Shown: positions 31,198-44,458, counted from the first letter of the stretch. The stretch: DNA of 64,000 nucleotides from Luteimonas sp. J29 (GCF_000472505.1 NZ_AWZR01000004.1:281583-345582); one strand, 5' to 3'. Made by a program: numbers and translations. Notes: generated from the letters alone by a model not told the origin.

Positions 31198-32556
31198 ATG
31201 CCCGCCCCGTCGTCCGTCGCCGCCCCGGCCGTGCCGCGCCTACCCTGGTACCGGCAGCTGTACGTGCAGGTGCTGCTGGCGATCGCGGCCGGCGCCCTGC
31301 TCGGCCATTTCCATCCGGCGCTGGCCGAGCAGTTCAAGCCGCTCGGCGACGGCTTCATCAAGCTGGTCAAGATGATCATCGCGCCGGTGGTCTTCCTCAC
31401 CATCGCCACCGGCATCGCCGGCATGCCGCAGCTGCGCACGGTGGGCCGGGTGTTCGGCAAGGCGATGGCCTACTTCCTGTTCTTCTCCACCCTGGCGCTG
31501 GTGGTGGGCCTGCTGGTGGCGCACGTGGTGCGGCCGGGCGCGGGCATGGACATCGATCCGGCGACGCTGGACGCCCCCGCGATCCAGGGCTACGTGCAGA
31601 AGTCGCACGAGATGACCCTGGTCGGGTTCCTGCTCGACGTGATCCCCGACACCCTGCTGGGCGCCTTCACCGGCGGCAACATCCTGCAGGTGCTGTTCGT
31701 GGCGGTGCTGTTCGGCATCGCCCTGGCGCTGACCGGCGAGCGCGGACGCCCAGTGCAGGCGCTGCTGGAGGCGCTGACCGCGCCGGTGTTCCGGCTGGTG
31801 CACCTGCTGATGAAGGCCGCGCCGGTCGGCGCGTTCGGCGCGATCGCCTTCACCATCGGCAAGTTCGGCCTGGCCTCGCTGGCCAACCTGGCCTGGCTGG
31901 TCGGCACCTTCTACCTGACCTCGCTGCTGTTCGTGCTGGTGGTGCTGGGCGCGGTGTGCCGGCTGTGCGGGTTCTCGATCCTGAAGCTGGCCCGCTACCT
32001 GCGCGCGGAGCTGCTGCTGGTGCTGGGCACCTCCTCCTCGGAGTCGGCGCTGCCCTCGCTGATGGAGAAGATGGAGCGCGCCGGCTGCGGCAAGTCGGTG
32101 GTCGGGCTGGTGGTGCCCACCGGCTATTCGTTCAACCTCGACGGCACCAACATCTACATGACCCTGGCTGCCCTGTTCATCGCCCAGGCCACCAACACCG
32201 AGCTCACCGCCTGGCAGCAGCTGACCCTGCTGCTGGTGGCGATGGTCAGCTCCAAGGGCGCGGCCGGGGTGACCGGCGCGGGCTTCATCACCCTGGCGGC
32301 GACGCTGTCGGTGGTGCCGACCATCCCGGTGGCGGGCATGGCGCTGGTGCTGGGCGTCGACCGCTTCATGAGCGAATGCCGCTCGCTCACCAACTTCATG
32401 GGCAACGCGGTGGCCAGCGTGGTGGTCGCGCGCTGGGAGAACGCGCTCGACCGCGCGGCGCTGGAGGCAGCGCTGTCGGAAGGTTCGATGCCGCTCGCCG
32501 CCGCGCCGGACCCGGCGGCCGGCCGCGGCGACCCGCGCGCCCTGGACACCGACTGA
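31198..32556 (+). CDS. dctA: C4-dicarboxylate:cation symporter DctA
   Basis: 452 residues of the DAACS/glutamate-transporter fold in the inner membrane, importing succinate, fumarate and malate. Family motifs are [13 protein letters not shown], the serine-rich hairpin [27 protein letters not shown] and the substrate-site segment [12 protein letters not shown]. It starts at ATG 31198 behind ACGAGGA. It lies just before maeB, which fits growth on C4 acids: uptake, then malate to pyruvate. Confidence 0.96.
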   Translation: MPAPSSVAAPAVPRLPWYRQLYVQVLLAIAAGALLGHFHPALAEQFKPLGDGFIKLVKMIIAPVVFLTIATGIAGMPQLRTVGRVFGKAMAYFLFFSTLALVVGLLVAHVVRPGAGMDIDPATLDAPAIQGYVQKSHEMTLVGFLLDVIPDTLLGAFTGGNILQVLFVAVLFGIALALTGERGRPVQALLEALTAPVFRLVHLLMKAAPVGAFGAIAFTIGKFGLASLANLAWLVGTFYLTSLLFVLVVLGAVCRLCGFSILKLARYLRAELLLVLGTSSSESALPSLMEKMERAGCGKSVVGLVVPTGYSFNLDGTNIYMTLAALFIAQATNTELTAWQQLTLLLVAMVSSKGAAGVTGAGFITLAATLSVVPTIPVAGMALVLGVDRFMSECRSLTNFMGNAVASVVVARWENALDRAALEAALSEGSMPLAAAPDPAAGRGDPRALDTD

Positions 32557-32728
32557 CCCGCGCCGGCGCCGGCGCGCCGCGGCGGGCGCCTCGGCATCCG
32601 GGTGCGTGCCGTCCGCGTCGCGTCGCGGCCCGCGGCCCGCCGCGCCGCCGCCGCGGGCCTGCCCGCGTCGTGCCGCAATCGGCGGCCCGGCTGCTCCGAT
32701 CGTGCAGGAAGCCCCGGAGGGGAGGGGC

Positions 32729-32734
32729 TAGAAT
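32729..32734 (+). promoter_or_regulatory. Candidate -10 element (CTAGAAT) of maeB
   Basis: TAGAAT preceded by C, ending 27 bases before the maeB ATG. It is the same sequence as before rsgA, aceE and the SDR gene. Confidence 0.5.
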
Positions 32735-32761
32735 CCGGGTTCCGCTTCCCGCCCGCCGACC

Positions 32762-35080
<2,319 letters not shown>

Positions 35081-35118
35081 GCGGGGGTTCCGGCGGCGCG
35101 TCGAGGCCCCCATCCCGG

Positions 35119-35276
35119 CCTTCCCCCGCAAGCGGGGGAAGGAGCAGGGCGACCGCTTCGCGATCGGATCCACCCGCCACGCCCCACTCCCTCCCCCGCC
35201 CGCGGGGCAGGGCCAGGGAGAGGGCAAGAGCCTTCAGGACATCCAGGCTCCTCCCTCCCCCGCTTGCGGGGGAGGG
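35119..35276. repeat. Cluster of CCCCCGC-AA/TT-GCGGGGG palindromes
   Basis: Three related stem-loops fill the gap between maeB and the convergent response-regulator gene. They are 35119-35142 (11-bp arms, AA loop), an imperfect copy near 35189-35219 and 35253-35276 (11-bp arms, TT loop). No T-run follows, so they are probably mobile palindromic units, with a possible secondary terminator function. Confidence 0.65.
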
Positions 35277-35346
35277 CCGGGGTGGGGGCAGGCCCGCTTC
35301 CACCAGCCGGGCCACCACCCCCGACCCGGCCCCGCTCCCTCCCGCG

Positions 35347-35751
35347 CTAGCCCCGCTGCGCCACCAGCCGCAGCAGCAACGGCGGCAGCTCGTCCAGCGC
35401 ATCCTTCGACAGCAGCCCGTCCGCCACCGGCACGCTGTCGCCGGGCGCCAGGCCGCCGGTGAGGAACACGAACGGCAGCGACGGATCGTGCGCCCGCACC
35501 TGCGTCAGCGCCTGCGCGCCGGAGAACCCGGGCAGGTTCAGGTCCGATACCACCACCTGCGGCGCGAAGCCGGCCAGCGCGGCCGCCACCTCGATCGCGG
35601 TGCAGGCGCGCACGCAGCGCACGTCGATCCCGGCCTTGCGCAGCGCCCACTCCGCCAGCTCGGCGTCGTCCGGCGAATCCTCCACCAGCAGCACGCGCAG
35701 GCCGGGCGCGGAGAAGGCGAGGGGAGTGGCGGCGGCCACGACGGCGTTCAT
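35347..35751 (-). CDS. Single-domain response regulator
   Basis: 134 residues, receiver domain only. The acidic pocket is in LLVEDSPDD, the phosphoacceptor Asp in VVSDLNLPGFSG and the switch Thr in FLTGG. The usual Lys lies in LLSKDAL. No output domain exists, so it acts through protein contacts or as a phosphate sink. Its ATG overlaps the stop of the preceding response regulator (ATGA). It is third in a kinase-receiver-receiver operon. Confidence 0.9.
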   Translation of the reverse strand: MNAVVAAATPLAFSAPGLRVLLVEDSPDDAELAEWALRKAGIDVRCVRACTAIEVAAALAGFAPQVVVSDLNLPGFSGAQALTQVRAHDPSLPFVFLTGGLAPGDSVPVADGLLSKDALDELPPLLLRLVAQRG

Positions 35752-36188
35752 CCCTTCTTCGGCGGTTCGTTGAGCACCGCCCAGAAGCGCCCGAGCGTGC
35801 GCACCGCGTCGAAGAACTGGTCCACGTCCACCGGCTTGACCACGTAGGCGTTCACGCCCAGGTCCCAGCTGCGGGCCAGGTCGCTCTCCTCGCGCGAGGA
35901 CGAGAGCACCACGATCGGCAGCGACTTGAAGCGGTCGTTCCTGCGCAGCTCGGTCAGCACCTCGAGCCCGTCCATGCGCGGCATCTTGATGTCGAGCAGC
36001 AGCACCGCGAGGTCTTCGTCGGGCCGGTCCTTCCAGCGCCCGCGGCGCAGCAGGTAGTCGAGGGCCTCGACCCCGTCCTCGACATGCACGATCGGGTTGG
36101 CGAGATGGGCCTCGCGCAGCGCGTCGATCGCCATCTCGGCATCGTGGGGACTGTCCTCGGCCAGCAGGATGGTGCGCAGCTCGCTCAT
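35748..36188 (-). CDS. Response regulator, Rcp1-like single domain
   Basis: 146 residues. The receiver has LLAEDSPHDAEM, the phosphoacceptor Asp in LLLDIKMPRMDGLEV, the SSS switch in VVLSSSREESD and the Lys in YVVKPVD. The insertion around WKDRPDEDLAV is typical of Rcp1-type receivers that pair with PAS or phytochrome kinases. Four-base overlaps join it to the kinase gene upstream and the second receiver gene downstream. Confidence 0.92.
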   Translation of the reverse strand: MSELRTILLAEDSPHDAEMAIDALREAHLANPIVHVEDGVEALDYLLRRGRWKDRPDEDLAVLLLDIKMPRMDGLEVLTELRRNDRFKSLPIVVLSSSREESDLARSWDLGVNAYVVKPVDVDQFFDAVRTLGRFWAVLNEPPKKG

Positions 36189-37996
36189 TGCTTGTTCTCG
36201 TTGGCGGCCGCGGTCTCGCCCGCGGCGGGAAGGGTGAAGCGGAAGGTGGCGCCCTCGCCGGGCCGGGCATGGGCCTCGATCCGGCCGCCGTGGCGGGTCA
36301 GCACCCGGCGCACGCTGGCCAGGCCGATGCCGGTACCGGGGAACTCGCTGGCCGGGTGCAGGCGCTGGAACACGCCGAACAGCTTGCCGGCGTACTGCAT
36401 GTCGAAGCCGGCGCCGTTGTCGCGCACCTCGAACTGGTGCGAGCCGTCGGCCAGCTGGTGGTAGTCGACCTCGATCCTCGCCGGCTCGCTGCCGCGGCTG
36501 TACTTGACCGCGTTGCCGAGCAGGTTCAGCCACACCTGGCGGAGCATGTTCTCGTCGCCCACCACCACCGGCAGCGGCGCGATCCTCCAGTCGATGACGT
36601 GCCCGGGCGACTCGCTGGCGTTGTTGGCGTCGAGCATGGCCCGGGTCTCGGCCACCAGCGACTGCATGTCCACCACCTGCAGCCGCAGCGCGCTGCGGCC
36701 CAGGCGCGAGTACACCAGCAGGTCGTCGATCAGCGCCGACATCCGCTGCGCCGACGACACCATGACGCCGAGGTAGTGGCGGCCCTTGTCGTCGAGCCCG
36801 TCGCCCAGGTGGCGCGAGAGCTTGTCGCCGAAGCCGGCGATGTGGCGCAGGGGCGCGCGCAGGTCGTGCGAGACCGAATAGCTGAAGGCCTCCAGCTCGC
36901 GGTTCACGTCCGAGACCTGCTCGATCTTGCCCTCCAGCTGGCGGTTGAGCTCGCGGATCTGGCGGTCGCTGGCCTTCTGCACGCTGATGTCGCTGGCGGT
37001 GACCAGGGCCACGCTCGTGGCCGAGTCCGGCAACGGCATGCGCCTGGCGTTGATCACCATGGTGCGCTCGACGCCGTCGGCCGTGCGCTGCACCTGCTCG
37101 TGGTCCCACAGCTCGCGCCCGCGCGCCAGCACGTCGGCCAGCCGGCGCAGGATCAGCTCGTCGTCCCAGGCGCCGCCGCCGATCTCGCGCAGCGGCCGGC
37201 CGCGCGCATCGTCGTCGTCCACGCCGTAGAGCTCGGCGAACGCGGCGTTGTGCATCACCACCCGCTGGTCCGCGTCGAGCAGCACGATCGGTTCGCGCAC
37301 CGTGTCGAGCACCACGCGCGAGCGCATGCTGGCGCGCTGGGCGTCGTCCTCGGCGCGCAGCCGGTGCGACATCTGCCGCGCCGCGTAGACGAGCAGGCCG
37401 CCGAGCAGCAGCAGCTGTCCGATCATCGCCGCCCAGGTCGCCACCCGCGCCCGCCGCTCCAGGCGCTGGGCGCGTTCCAAGCGCTCGCCGAGCAGCCGCT
37501 CCTCCTCGGACACGATCTCGTCGACCAGGTTGTGGATCGGATAGCGCGCGACCATCGCGTCGATGTCGGCCACAGTCACGTCGGCGGCCGCGGACTCGAC
37601 GATGCGGTCGGCGTGGGCCTTGCGCAGCAGGATGTTGGTCTGCAGCGAACCGATGCGCACCTGCTGCGCGGGGTTGTCGCGGGTCAGCTCCTGCAGCCGC
37701 TCCAGCGCCGGCAGCAGGCGCGCGCGGCTTTCGCTCATGCGCTCGCGCAGCAGCTGGTTGTCCACGCCCGAGGCGATCGACAGCGCCCCCGACTCCATGT
37801 TGCGCATGTCGGCGGCGATCGAATGCACCGTGGAGGCGGTCTCGTGGGTATGGGCCACCATCGACCAGGCCGCGTTGGTGTTGTGCGCGGCCTGGCGCAG
37901 CAGCAGGAACGGGGTGACCACGATCAGCACCACCGCCAGGCCGAGCGCAGGCAGGCGCCAGTTCGACAGCGGTTGGGGCAAGGCGGAGTAAGGCAT
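36185..37996 (-). CDS. Membrane sensor histidine kinase (CHASE3-like, PAS, HisKA, HATPase)
   Basis: 603 residues. Two membrane helices (about 14-34 and 187-207) enclose a helical periplasmic CHASE3-type sensor. A PAS domain (about 225-345), a coiled coil and the dimerisation/phosphoacceptor domain follow, with the His in SVSHDLRAPLRHI (about residue 377). The ATP domain has NLLGNAVKYS, DNGAGFDM and GTGIGLASV. Its stop overlaps the ATG of an Rcp1-like receiver. The two stand-alone receivers in the operon are its probable partners. The signal is unknown. Confidence 0.93.
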   Translation of the reverse strand: MPYSALPQPLSNWRLPALGLAVVLIVVTPFLLLRQAAHNTNAAWSMVAHTHETASTVHSIAADMRNMESGALSIASGVDNQLLRERMSESRARLLPALERLQELTRDNPAQQVRIGSLQTNILLRKAHADRIVESAAADVTVADIDAMVARYPIHNLVDEIVSEEERLLGERLERAQRLERRARVATWAAMIGQLLLLGGLLVYAARQMSHRLRAEDDAQRASMRSRVVLDTVREPIVLLDADQRVVMHNAAFAELYGVDDDDARGRPLREIGGGAWDDELILRRLADVLARGRELWDHEQVQRTADGVERTMVINARRMPLPDSATSVALVTASDISVQKASDRQIRELNRQLEGKIEQVSDVNRELEAFSYSVSHDLRAPLRHIAGFGDKLSRHLGDGLDDKGRHYLGVMVSSAQRMSALIDDLLVYSRLGRSALRLQVVDMQSLVAETRAMLDANNASESPGHVIDWRIAPLPVVVGDENMLRQVWLNLLGNAVKYSRGSEPARIEVDYHQLADGSHQFEVRDNGAGFDMQYAGKLFGVFQRLHPASEFPGTGIGLASVRRVLTRHGGRIEAHARPGEGATFRFTLPAAGETAAANENKQ

Positions 37997-38347
37997 CGTG
38001 CAGTCAGGACCGGTCGGACACGGGAAACCGGCCGCCGGCCACGGCGCCTCACTCCCCTGCGATGGCGATCATTGCCGACCCGGTCCCGGCGGGCAATCGC
38101 CCGAGGCGGTGCGGGCGCATTCGCCCCACCCGGAAGGTGGCGCATCCTGACCGGGCAGGTGTGCACGCCGCGCGAAGACGGCTCGCCACGCGGGATCGGC
38201 GGACGGCAGGGATGCCGCGTTGCGCGACCGGATGCGCCCCGGGCGCGTGGGTCCGCGACGCGGGCGGGACGCAGTCTGGCAGGGGCCGGGACGAAGGCGG
38301 GCGGCGAAGCGGCCGGGCGATCGGGTGCTGGAGCCGGAGGAGCGGTG

Positions 38348-38409
38348 GTCGCGGCTGAAGCCGCTCCTACCACCGCCAGGCACACCGTAGGAGCCGCTTC
38401 AGCCGCGAC
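38348..38409. repeat. Perfect 23-bp inverted repeat, same family as 24011-24109
   Basis: The arms are 38348-38370 and 38387-38409, exact reverse complements sharing the core GTCGCGGCTGAAGCCGCTCCT with the earlier pair. The spacer is 16 bases. Confidence 0.8.
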
Positions 38410-38639
38410 CCAAGCCGCCCCCCAGGCCGCACGCCCCGCGCACGCCGCCGTGCACCCGCAATCGACCGCGTCCATCCCCGCCACCGCCACCCGCCGACGG
38501 TCCGTACCGCCTGCAACTTCCAGCGTGGCCGCCGGCCCCGCGACGCTGTGTTGCACCCGCGCGCCGCAGTGCGCCAGCGCATGGTGCCGCGCCGCATGCG
38601 CGCTGTCCGGGGCCGCGCGGGCGCGCTCGGGCCGCCTGC

Positions 38640-38645
38640 TAGAAT
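38640..38645 (+). promoter_or_regulatory. Candidate -10 element (CTAGAAT) of aceE
   Basis: TAGAAT preceded by C, 61 bases before the aceE ATG. It implies a leader of about 55 bases containing the palindrome at 38678-38693. Confidence 0.5.
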
Positions 38646-38677
38646 CAGGCGTATTTCCCCCGAACAACAACAAGGAT

Positions 38678-38693
38678 GCGGCCCGCGGGCCGC
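38678..38693 (+). promoter_or_regulatory. Palindrome in the aceE leader beside the ribosome site
   Basis: GCGGCCCGCGGGCCGC is a perfect 16-base palindrome ending three bases before the CGGAG ribosome site of aceE. As RNA it could form a strong hairpin, or it could be an operator. Confidence 0.45.
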
Positions 38694-38706
38694 GGCGGAG
38701 CAAGCG

Positions 38707-41397
<2,691 letters not shown>

Positions 41398-41425
41398 TTC
41401 GCCTCCTACGTAGCGCCGCGGGTCG

Positions 41426-41474
41426 CTACTCTTTCACGGTAGCGACCGGGGTTCGAATCCCCGTGGGGACGCCA
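41426..41474 (+). pseudogene. 3' fragment of a tRNA-Glu(TTC) gene, probable attachment site
   Basis: The anticodon arm (CTACT, loop CTTTCAC with TTC at 41433-41435, GGTAG), T arm (CGGGG-TTCGAAT-CCCCG), acceptor 3' strand TGGGGAC, discriminator G and encoded CCA (41472-41474) all match tRNA-Glu. The 5' acceptor strand (expected GTCCCCA) and D arm are missing upstream. Such 3' tRNA pieces are left at one end of integrated elements. No integrase is nearby. Confidence 0.75.
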
Positions 41475-41486
41475 ACTTTTTCAAGC

Positions 41487-41522
41487 ACTTAGGGCTGCCG
41501 AGAGGCGGCCCTAAGTCTTTTT
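41487..41522 (+). terminator. Rho-independent terminator after the tRNA-Glu fragment
   Basis: Stem ACTTAGGGCTGCC / GGCGGCCCTAAGT (13 pairs, one G-U), loop GAGA, then CTTTTT. Strong plus-strand terminator, probably the original terminator of the tRNA-Glu gene or of its copy on the mobile element. Confidence 0.85.
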
Positions 41523-41656
41523 CGGTAACGCATCGGTAACTCCGGACCGCCCGCCCTCTCGCGCGTTCGAGAACCGCGGTTGACCGCTGCGCGCGTTGGT
41601 CCATCGTCTCTGGCAAGCCGCCTCGTTGAGGCGGTCCCCGCATCCAGGAGAACCCG

Positions 41657-41950
41657 ATGAACAAGTACGCCCACATTGCCGAGATGATCGCCGCAGGTAG
41701 TCCCTCGGACGCCCAGTGCTTCATGCCGGACGAGGACGACATCAGCGAGTCTGCAGAGGCCGTGCGTCGCCTCGCTGCCTACGCCAAGCTCGCCGTTAGC
41801 GATCCGGACGTGCCGCCGATCGATGATGACGAGGCCCGCCGGCTGGAGGTGTTGTCGATCACCTCTCCGTCTATGCGCTCGTGGCTCCGCGTCCTCCATG
41901 AGCTGCTGAGGATTCAGGGTTCCCCTACTTCGCCCCAAGACGGTCCCTGA
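41657..41950 (+). CDS. Small acidic hypothetical protein
   Basis: 97 residues from ATG 41657 behind CCAGGAGAA, a good ribosome site. The protein is acidic (DEDDISESAEA and PPIDDDEARR) with helical character and no membrane segment. It is not recognised. It is the first gene of the accessory island and lies convergent to the Panacea operon. Base composition is slightly less GC-rich than the flanks. Confidence 0.6.
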   Translation: MNKYAHIAEMIAAGSPSDAQCFMPDEDDISESAEAVRRLAAYAKLAVSDPDVPPIDDDEARRLEVLSITSPSMRSWLRVLHELLRIQGSPTSPQDGP

Positions 41951-42161
41951 TCCGGCCCGCCTCCGGAGACAGGCACCCTACCCTCGCCAGCAACGCGCGG
42001 TGCGCGCAGGACGGGACACGGATCGTCCGCAGCCATCCTCCCCTGGGGCTGCACACTTTCCCCGGACCTGTAGGGCCATCCGGCCGCGCCGACGCCCCTA
42101 GGGATGGGGGCGCTGCTGGCTACTGTCGAGGGAAGAGCCCTCCAACAGGCGGTCGGACGAG

Positions 42162-42677
42162 TTAGGGTGGGGAGAGCTTGGCGGTTATCGCCTTGAACAG
42201 TTCGATGAGCACTTTGCCAAGTTCCGTTGCAGGGGTGCGGATCTCTGCGGCGCCCGGATCCTCCTGATCGACGCTGATCATTCTGATCAGAGCCATCATC
42301 AACGATAGAGGGATGGCAGCGAAGATCACGAGGCAGGCGCCTACAAACGCCCACGCGTGCCAATCTTTCGCATCACGCAAGATGCGCGGAACCGACTCCG
42401 CCTCCCAGTGGAGAATCCTGCTCATTACCACCAGCAGGCACAGGACAAAGATAAGCGAAATGAAGCCGATTCCGCCAAAGGCTACCCATCGCATAATGCG
42501 ATGAGCCTGCATGTTCGAATGCAGCTCGGTCGCATAGCGATCAGCAATGCTTGGTGGAATTTCCGTTCCCAGTGAAGAATTAACGGGAGCCGAGGCCGCC
42601 TCCTGTGCGGAGACGGCCATCTCCGCAAACTCCTTGCGCGGTTCGTCGTCGGCCGGGCTTGCCGTCTCCTCAGTCAC
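42162..42677 (-). CDS. Two-TM membrane protein paired with the Panacea gene, candidate toxin/effector
   Basis: 171 residues from GTG 42677, which overlaps the Panacea-gene stop (GTGA). A hydrophilic N-terminus of about 60 residues precedes TM1 (about 64-87), a short loop with HWEAES, TM2 (about 108-133) and a C-terminal tail of about 38 residues ending in an amphipathic stretch (GKVLIELFKAI). There is no signal peptide and no enzymatic motif. Panacea proteins are known as promiscuous antitoxins, including for membrane-acting toxins, so this partner is a candidate toxin; this is inference. The GC content is visibly lower than that of core genes. Confidence 0.65.
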   Translation of the reverse strand: MTEETASPADDEPRKEFAEMAVSAQEAASAPVNSSLGTEIPPSIADRYATELHSNMQAHRIMRWVAFGGIGFISLIFVLCLLVVMSRILHWEAESVPRILRDAKDWHAWAFVGACLVIFAAIPLSLMMALIRMISVDQEDPGAAEIRTPATELGKVLIELFKAITAKLSPP

Positions 42678-43201
42678 GCAATTGAAGCCTGCTCTTCTGT
42701 GGCTGGTTTCTCGGTGGCAGAAGCGTTCGTGCTGATCTTGCCCTTGTAATGAGCCTCGATTAGTCCGTCATCGATCTCGGCAAAGTACTGACGAGACCCG
42801 CCGCGCACGCGCCATACAATGTCCCATGGCGTGCCCACCTGGTGAGTCATCTGCGACAGCTGAATGCCACTAAACGAAGAATAGTTTTCCCAAACGGCAT
42901 CCACTAGCCGTTGGCTATCACCCGATAGATCCATATCGCGCTGCCACGCGAACGGACCAGTGGCGACTAGGCTCGTGACCGGGCCTCCCCCGTACTTGCG
43001 AAGGTTGTCGTACAAAGACTTGATGACCGGCCCGTACTTCCAAGCCTGAACCGTCTCATTAATGAGCGGTTGCCCGAAGTAACCCAAGTGCCAACCATGC
43101 GCGATGTAGACGAGCTTCAGCAGCTGCATGGGCGTCAGCGCACGCCCCTCAGCATTAGCCCTGCGAAGGAAGTAATTGGCAACGGTGGACGGCGAGTACA
43201 T
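42674..43201 (-). CDS. Panacea-domain (DUF4065) protein, putative antitoxin
   Basis: 175 residues from ATG 43201, placed behind a perfect AAAGGAGG site with 5-base spacing; an upstream ATG at 43234 lacks a site. The N-terminal YSPSTVANYFL, LTPMQLLKLVYIAHGW, the Gln/Asn-containing ETVQAWKYGPVI and a helical C-terminal half are the Panacea (SocA-like) fold. Established knowledge: this domain neutralises diverse toxins and SocA is a proteolytic adaptor antitoxin. It is followed by a two-TM gene with a four-base overlap. A palindrome lies just upstream, suggesting autoregulation. Confidence 0.88.
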   Translation of the reverse strand: MYSPSTVANYFLRRANAEGRALTPMQLLKLVYIAHGWHLGYFGQPLINETVQAWKYGPVIKSLYDNLRKYGGGPVTSLVATGPFAWQRDMDLSGDSQRLVDAVWENYSSFSGIQLSQMTHQVGTPWDIVWRVRGGSRQYFAEIDDGLIEAHYKGKISTNASATEKPATEEQASIA

Positions 43202-43237
43202 CTGGCCCTCCTTTATCGCTCTATCGCGATACATCTA

Positions 43238-43254
43238 GCCAACTCTCAGTTGGC
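43238..43254. promoter_or_regulatory. Palindromic operator candidate before the Panacea gene
   Basis: GCCAACT-CTC-AGTTGGC, perfect 7-bp arms, 37 bases upstream of the ATG. It sits immediately downstream of a -10-like TAAGAT (43255-43260 read on the minus strand). It is well placed for repression of the operon by its own product or another regulator. Confidence 0.6.
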
Positions 43255-43266
43255 ATCTTAGCAGAA

Positions 43267-43284
43267 CAACTTGTGGATAAGTTG
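43267..43284. promoter_or_regulatory. Inverted repeat containing a perfect DnaA box
   Basis: CAACTT-GTGGAT-AAGTTG with 6-bp arms. Within it, 43272-43280 reads TTATCCACA on the minus strand, the DnaA-box consensus. Only one box is present, so it is not evidence of an origin. Confidence 0.45.
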
Positions 43285-43537
43285 CATGGATGAGGAGAAC
43301 GTGCGGCCACCCTGAACGGCCTACAAGGAGTGTGCGTAATGGGCAGTAAGGTATCTGAACGGCTTGTTAATAATCACGGACCCTGATCACATCTTAGGTA
43401 CGGCGGTAGGTCAGCGATCCTCTGGCCGCCTATTGCGGATCCGCGCCGCCACTATCGTCCCGGCGGCGACAGATCGGCGTGCGCGTCGAGACGGCCCAGG
43501 CGCTTCACCGTCCACGGCATGGGCGATCTCCCGAGGG

Positions 43538-43600
43538 CTAGGTGGGCTCGTCTTGCTGGCGCGGCTCGTCCGCCTGCGGTGCCTGCTTGTCCGGTGCCAT
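43538..43600 (-). CDS. Possible phage micro-ORF
   Basis: 20 codons, beginning MAPDKQAPQ and ending at TAG, behind a GGGAGG site. It is hydrophilic and Gln/Asp-rich. It lies 72 bases after the stop of the phage virion remnant on the same strand. It is too short to confirm. Confidence 0.25.
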   Translation of the reverse strand: MAPDKQAPQADEPRQQDEPT

Positions 43601-43672
43601 CGCTAACCCTCCCGCCTTCCTCCGAGCGAACGGAGCGCACGGCTCGCCCCGGCCAGTCGCCGGGGCTACGCC

Positions 43673-44458
43673 TCAGTCCTGCGGCCCGGTCAGGTACTCT
43701 ATCGGGCTCACGTCCTTGCCGTCGTCGGCGGCCGCGATGGCGTCCAAGGTCTTGTTGATCTGGCTGGACGGCACCCCGAGGGCGAAGCCGGCGAGCGAGA
43801 TGTGCGCCTTGAAGAACGCCGTGTCCAGCTCGCCCTGCCGGATCTGCTGCAGGGCGCGCCCCACGCTCTCCCAGGCGTCGGCGACCACGCCCTTGGCGTC
43901 GTAGCCGCGCAGCTCAGAGACGCCCATCGAGACACCGGGGATGGCGCCGAACAGCGTGCCCGCCGCCTCCGTGGCCGCGGCCGCGATCCACTCGTCCACC
44001 GTGGACCCGTCGTCGTCCTCGTTCGACGGCCAGCCGCCGCGGATCAGCATCGCCGCCATGCCCTCCCAGACGTACAGGTTCAGCATGTTGGCGAACCACA
44101 GCAGCGCCTCCTTGGGCTTGCGGAAGTCCGTGCGCCGGGTGATCCCCACCATCGCGTTCTGCTTGGTTAGCAGGTAGCCCATCAGCATGGTGGTGCCGCG
44201 GATGTACTCGGTCTGGCGGATCCCTTCCGACAGCGTGCCGCGCTGGATGGCGGTCTTGTCGACGAACTCGCCAGAGCCCTGCGTCCGGGACACGATGTCA
44301 TCGGCGAACGCGCGGGCCTTGGCCAGGTCGCCGCCGAACCGCTCGAGCCCGACCTTTTCCGCGGCAATCCAGGTGGTCACGTCCACCATTGCCTGCACGC
44401 GGGAGATCGCGAAGTAGCCGGCCCGGAACATGGCCTCTTGCCCCTGAGGAGAATGGGG
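43673..44458 (-). pseudogene. 3' remnant of a large phage virion protein gene
   Basis: About 260 codons open to the stop at 43673. The product (VQAMVDVTTWIAAEKVGLERFGG.., RGTTMLMGYLLTKQNA.., WSWEGMA-type hydrophobic C-terminal part) looks like the C-terminal end of a large podovirus/siphovirus internal virion or polyvalent protein. I recognise the style, not a named family. The in-frame ATG at 44431 lacks a ribosome site. The frame is closed upstream by TGA within an AACCTGACCCC sequence at about 44460, so the native 5' part has been removed. Base composition is normal for the genome. Confidence 0.6.

Larger units (their letters stand above)
37997..38706. other. 710-bp intergenic region upstream of aceE, no gene seen
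   Basis: Reading both strands I see no convincing coding frame; the open frames here are Arg/Ala-rich antisense shadows. The region separates the divergent kinase and aceE genes. It holds an inverted-repeat pair at 38348-38409, a candidate -10 at 38640 and a palindrome next to the aceE ribosome site. Confidence 0.6.
43202..43537. other. 336-bp gap upstream of the Panacea operon
   Basis: The part nearest the Panacea gene is AT-richer and holds two inverted repeats and a DnaA-box sequence (listed separately). A 22-codon minus-strand frame at 43452-43520 (MPWTVKRL...) has a weak GGGAG site and may be a phage micro-gene. Otherwise I see nothing convincing. Confidence 0.5.

Noticed and set aside
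35119..35276. A CRISPR array in the CCCCCGC repeats
   Set aside because: The units are self-complementary, irregularly spaced and few, with no cas genes.
38062..38358. A 98-codon frame upstream of aceE
   Set aside because: Arg/Gly-biased, no ribosome site, ends inside the inverted-repeat element.
41398..41474. A complete tRNA-Glu gene
   Set aside because: The 3' half is convincing but no GTCCCCA acceptor strand or D arm exists upstream; the preceding bases form a different hairpin.
41434..41742. A 102-codon minus-strand gene ending in the tRNA fragment
   Set aside because: It overlaps the tRNA remnant, the terminator and the small acidic-protein gene, and its end is simply the antisense translation of the tRNA T arm.
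43267..43284. A replication origin around the DnaA box
   Set aside because: Only one box, no AT-rich unwinding element, no repeats and no rep gene.
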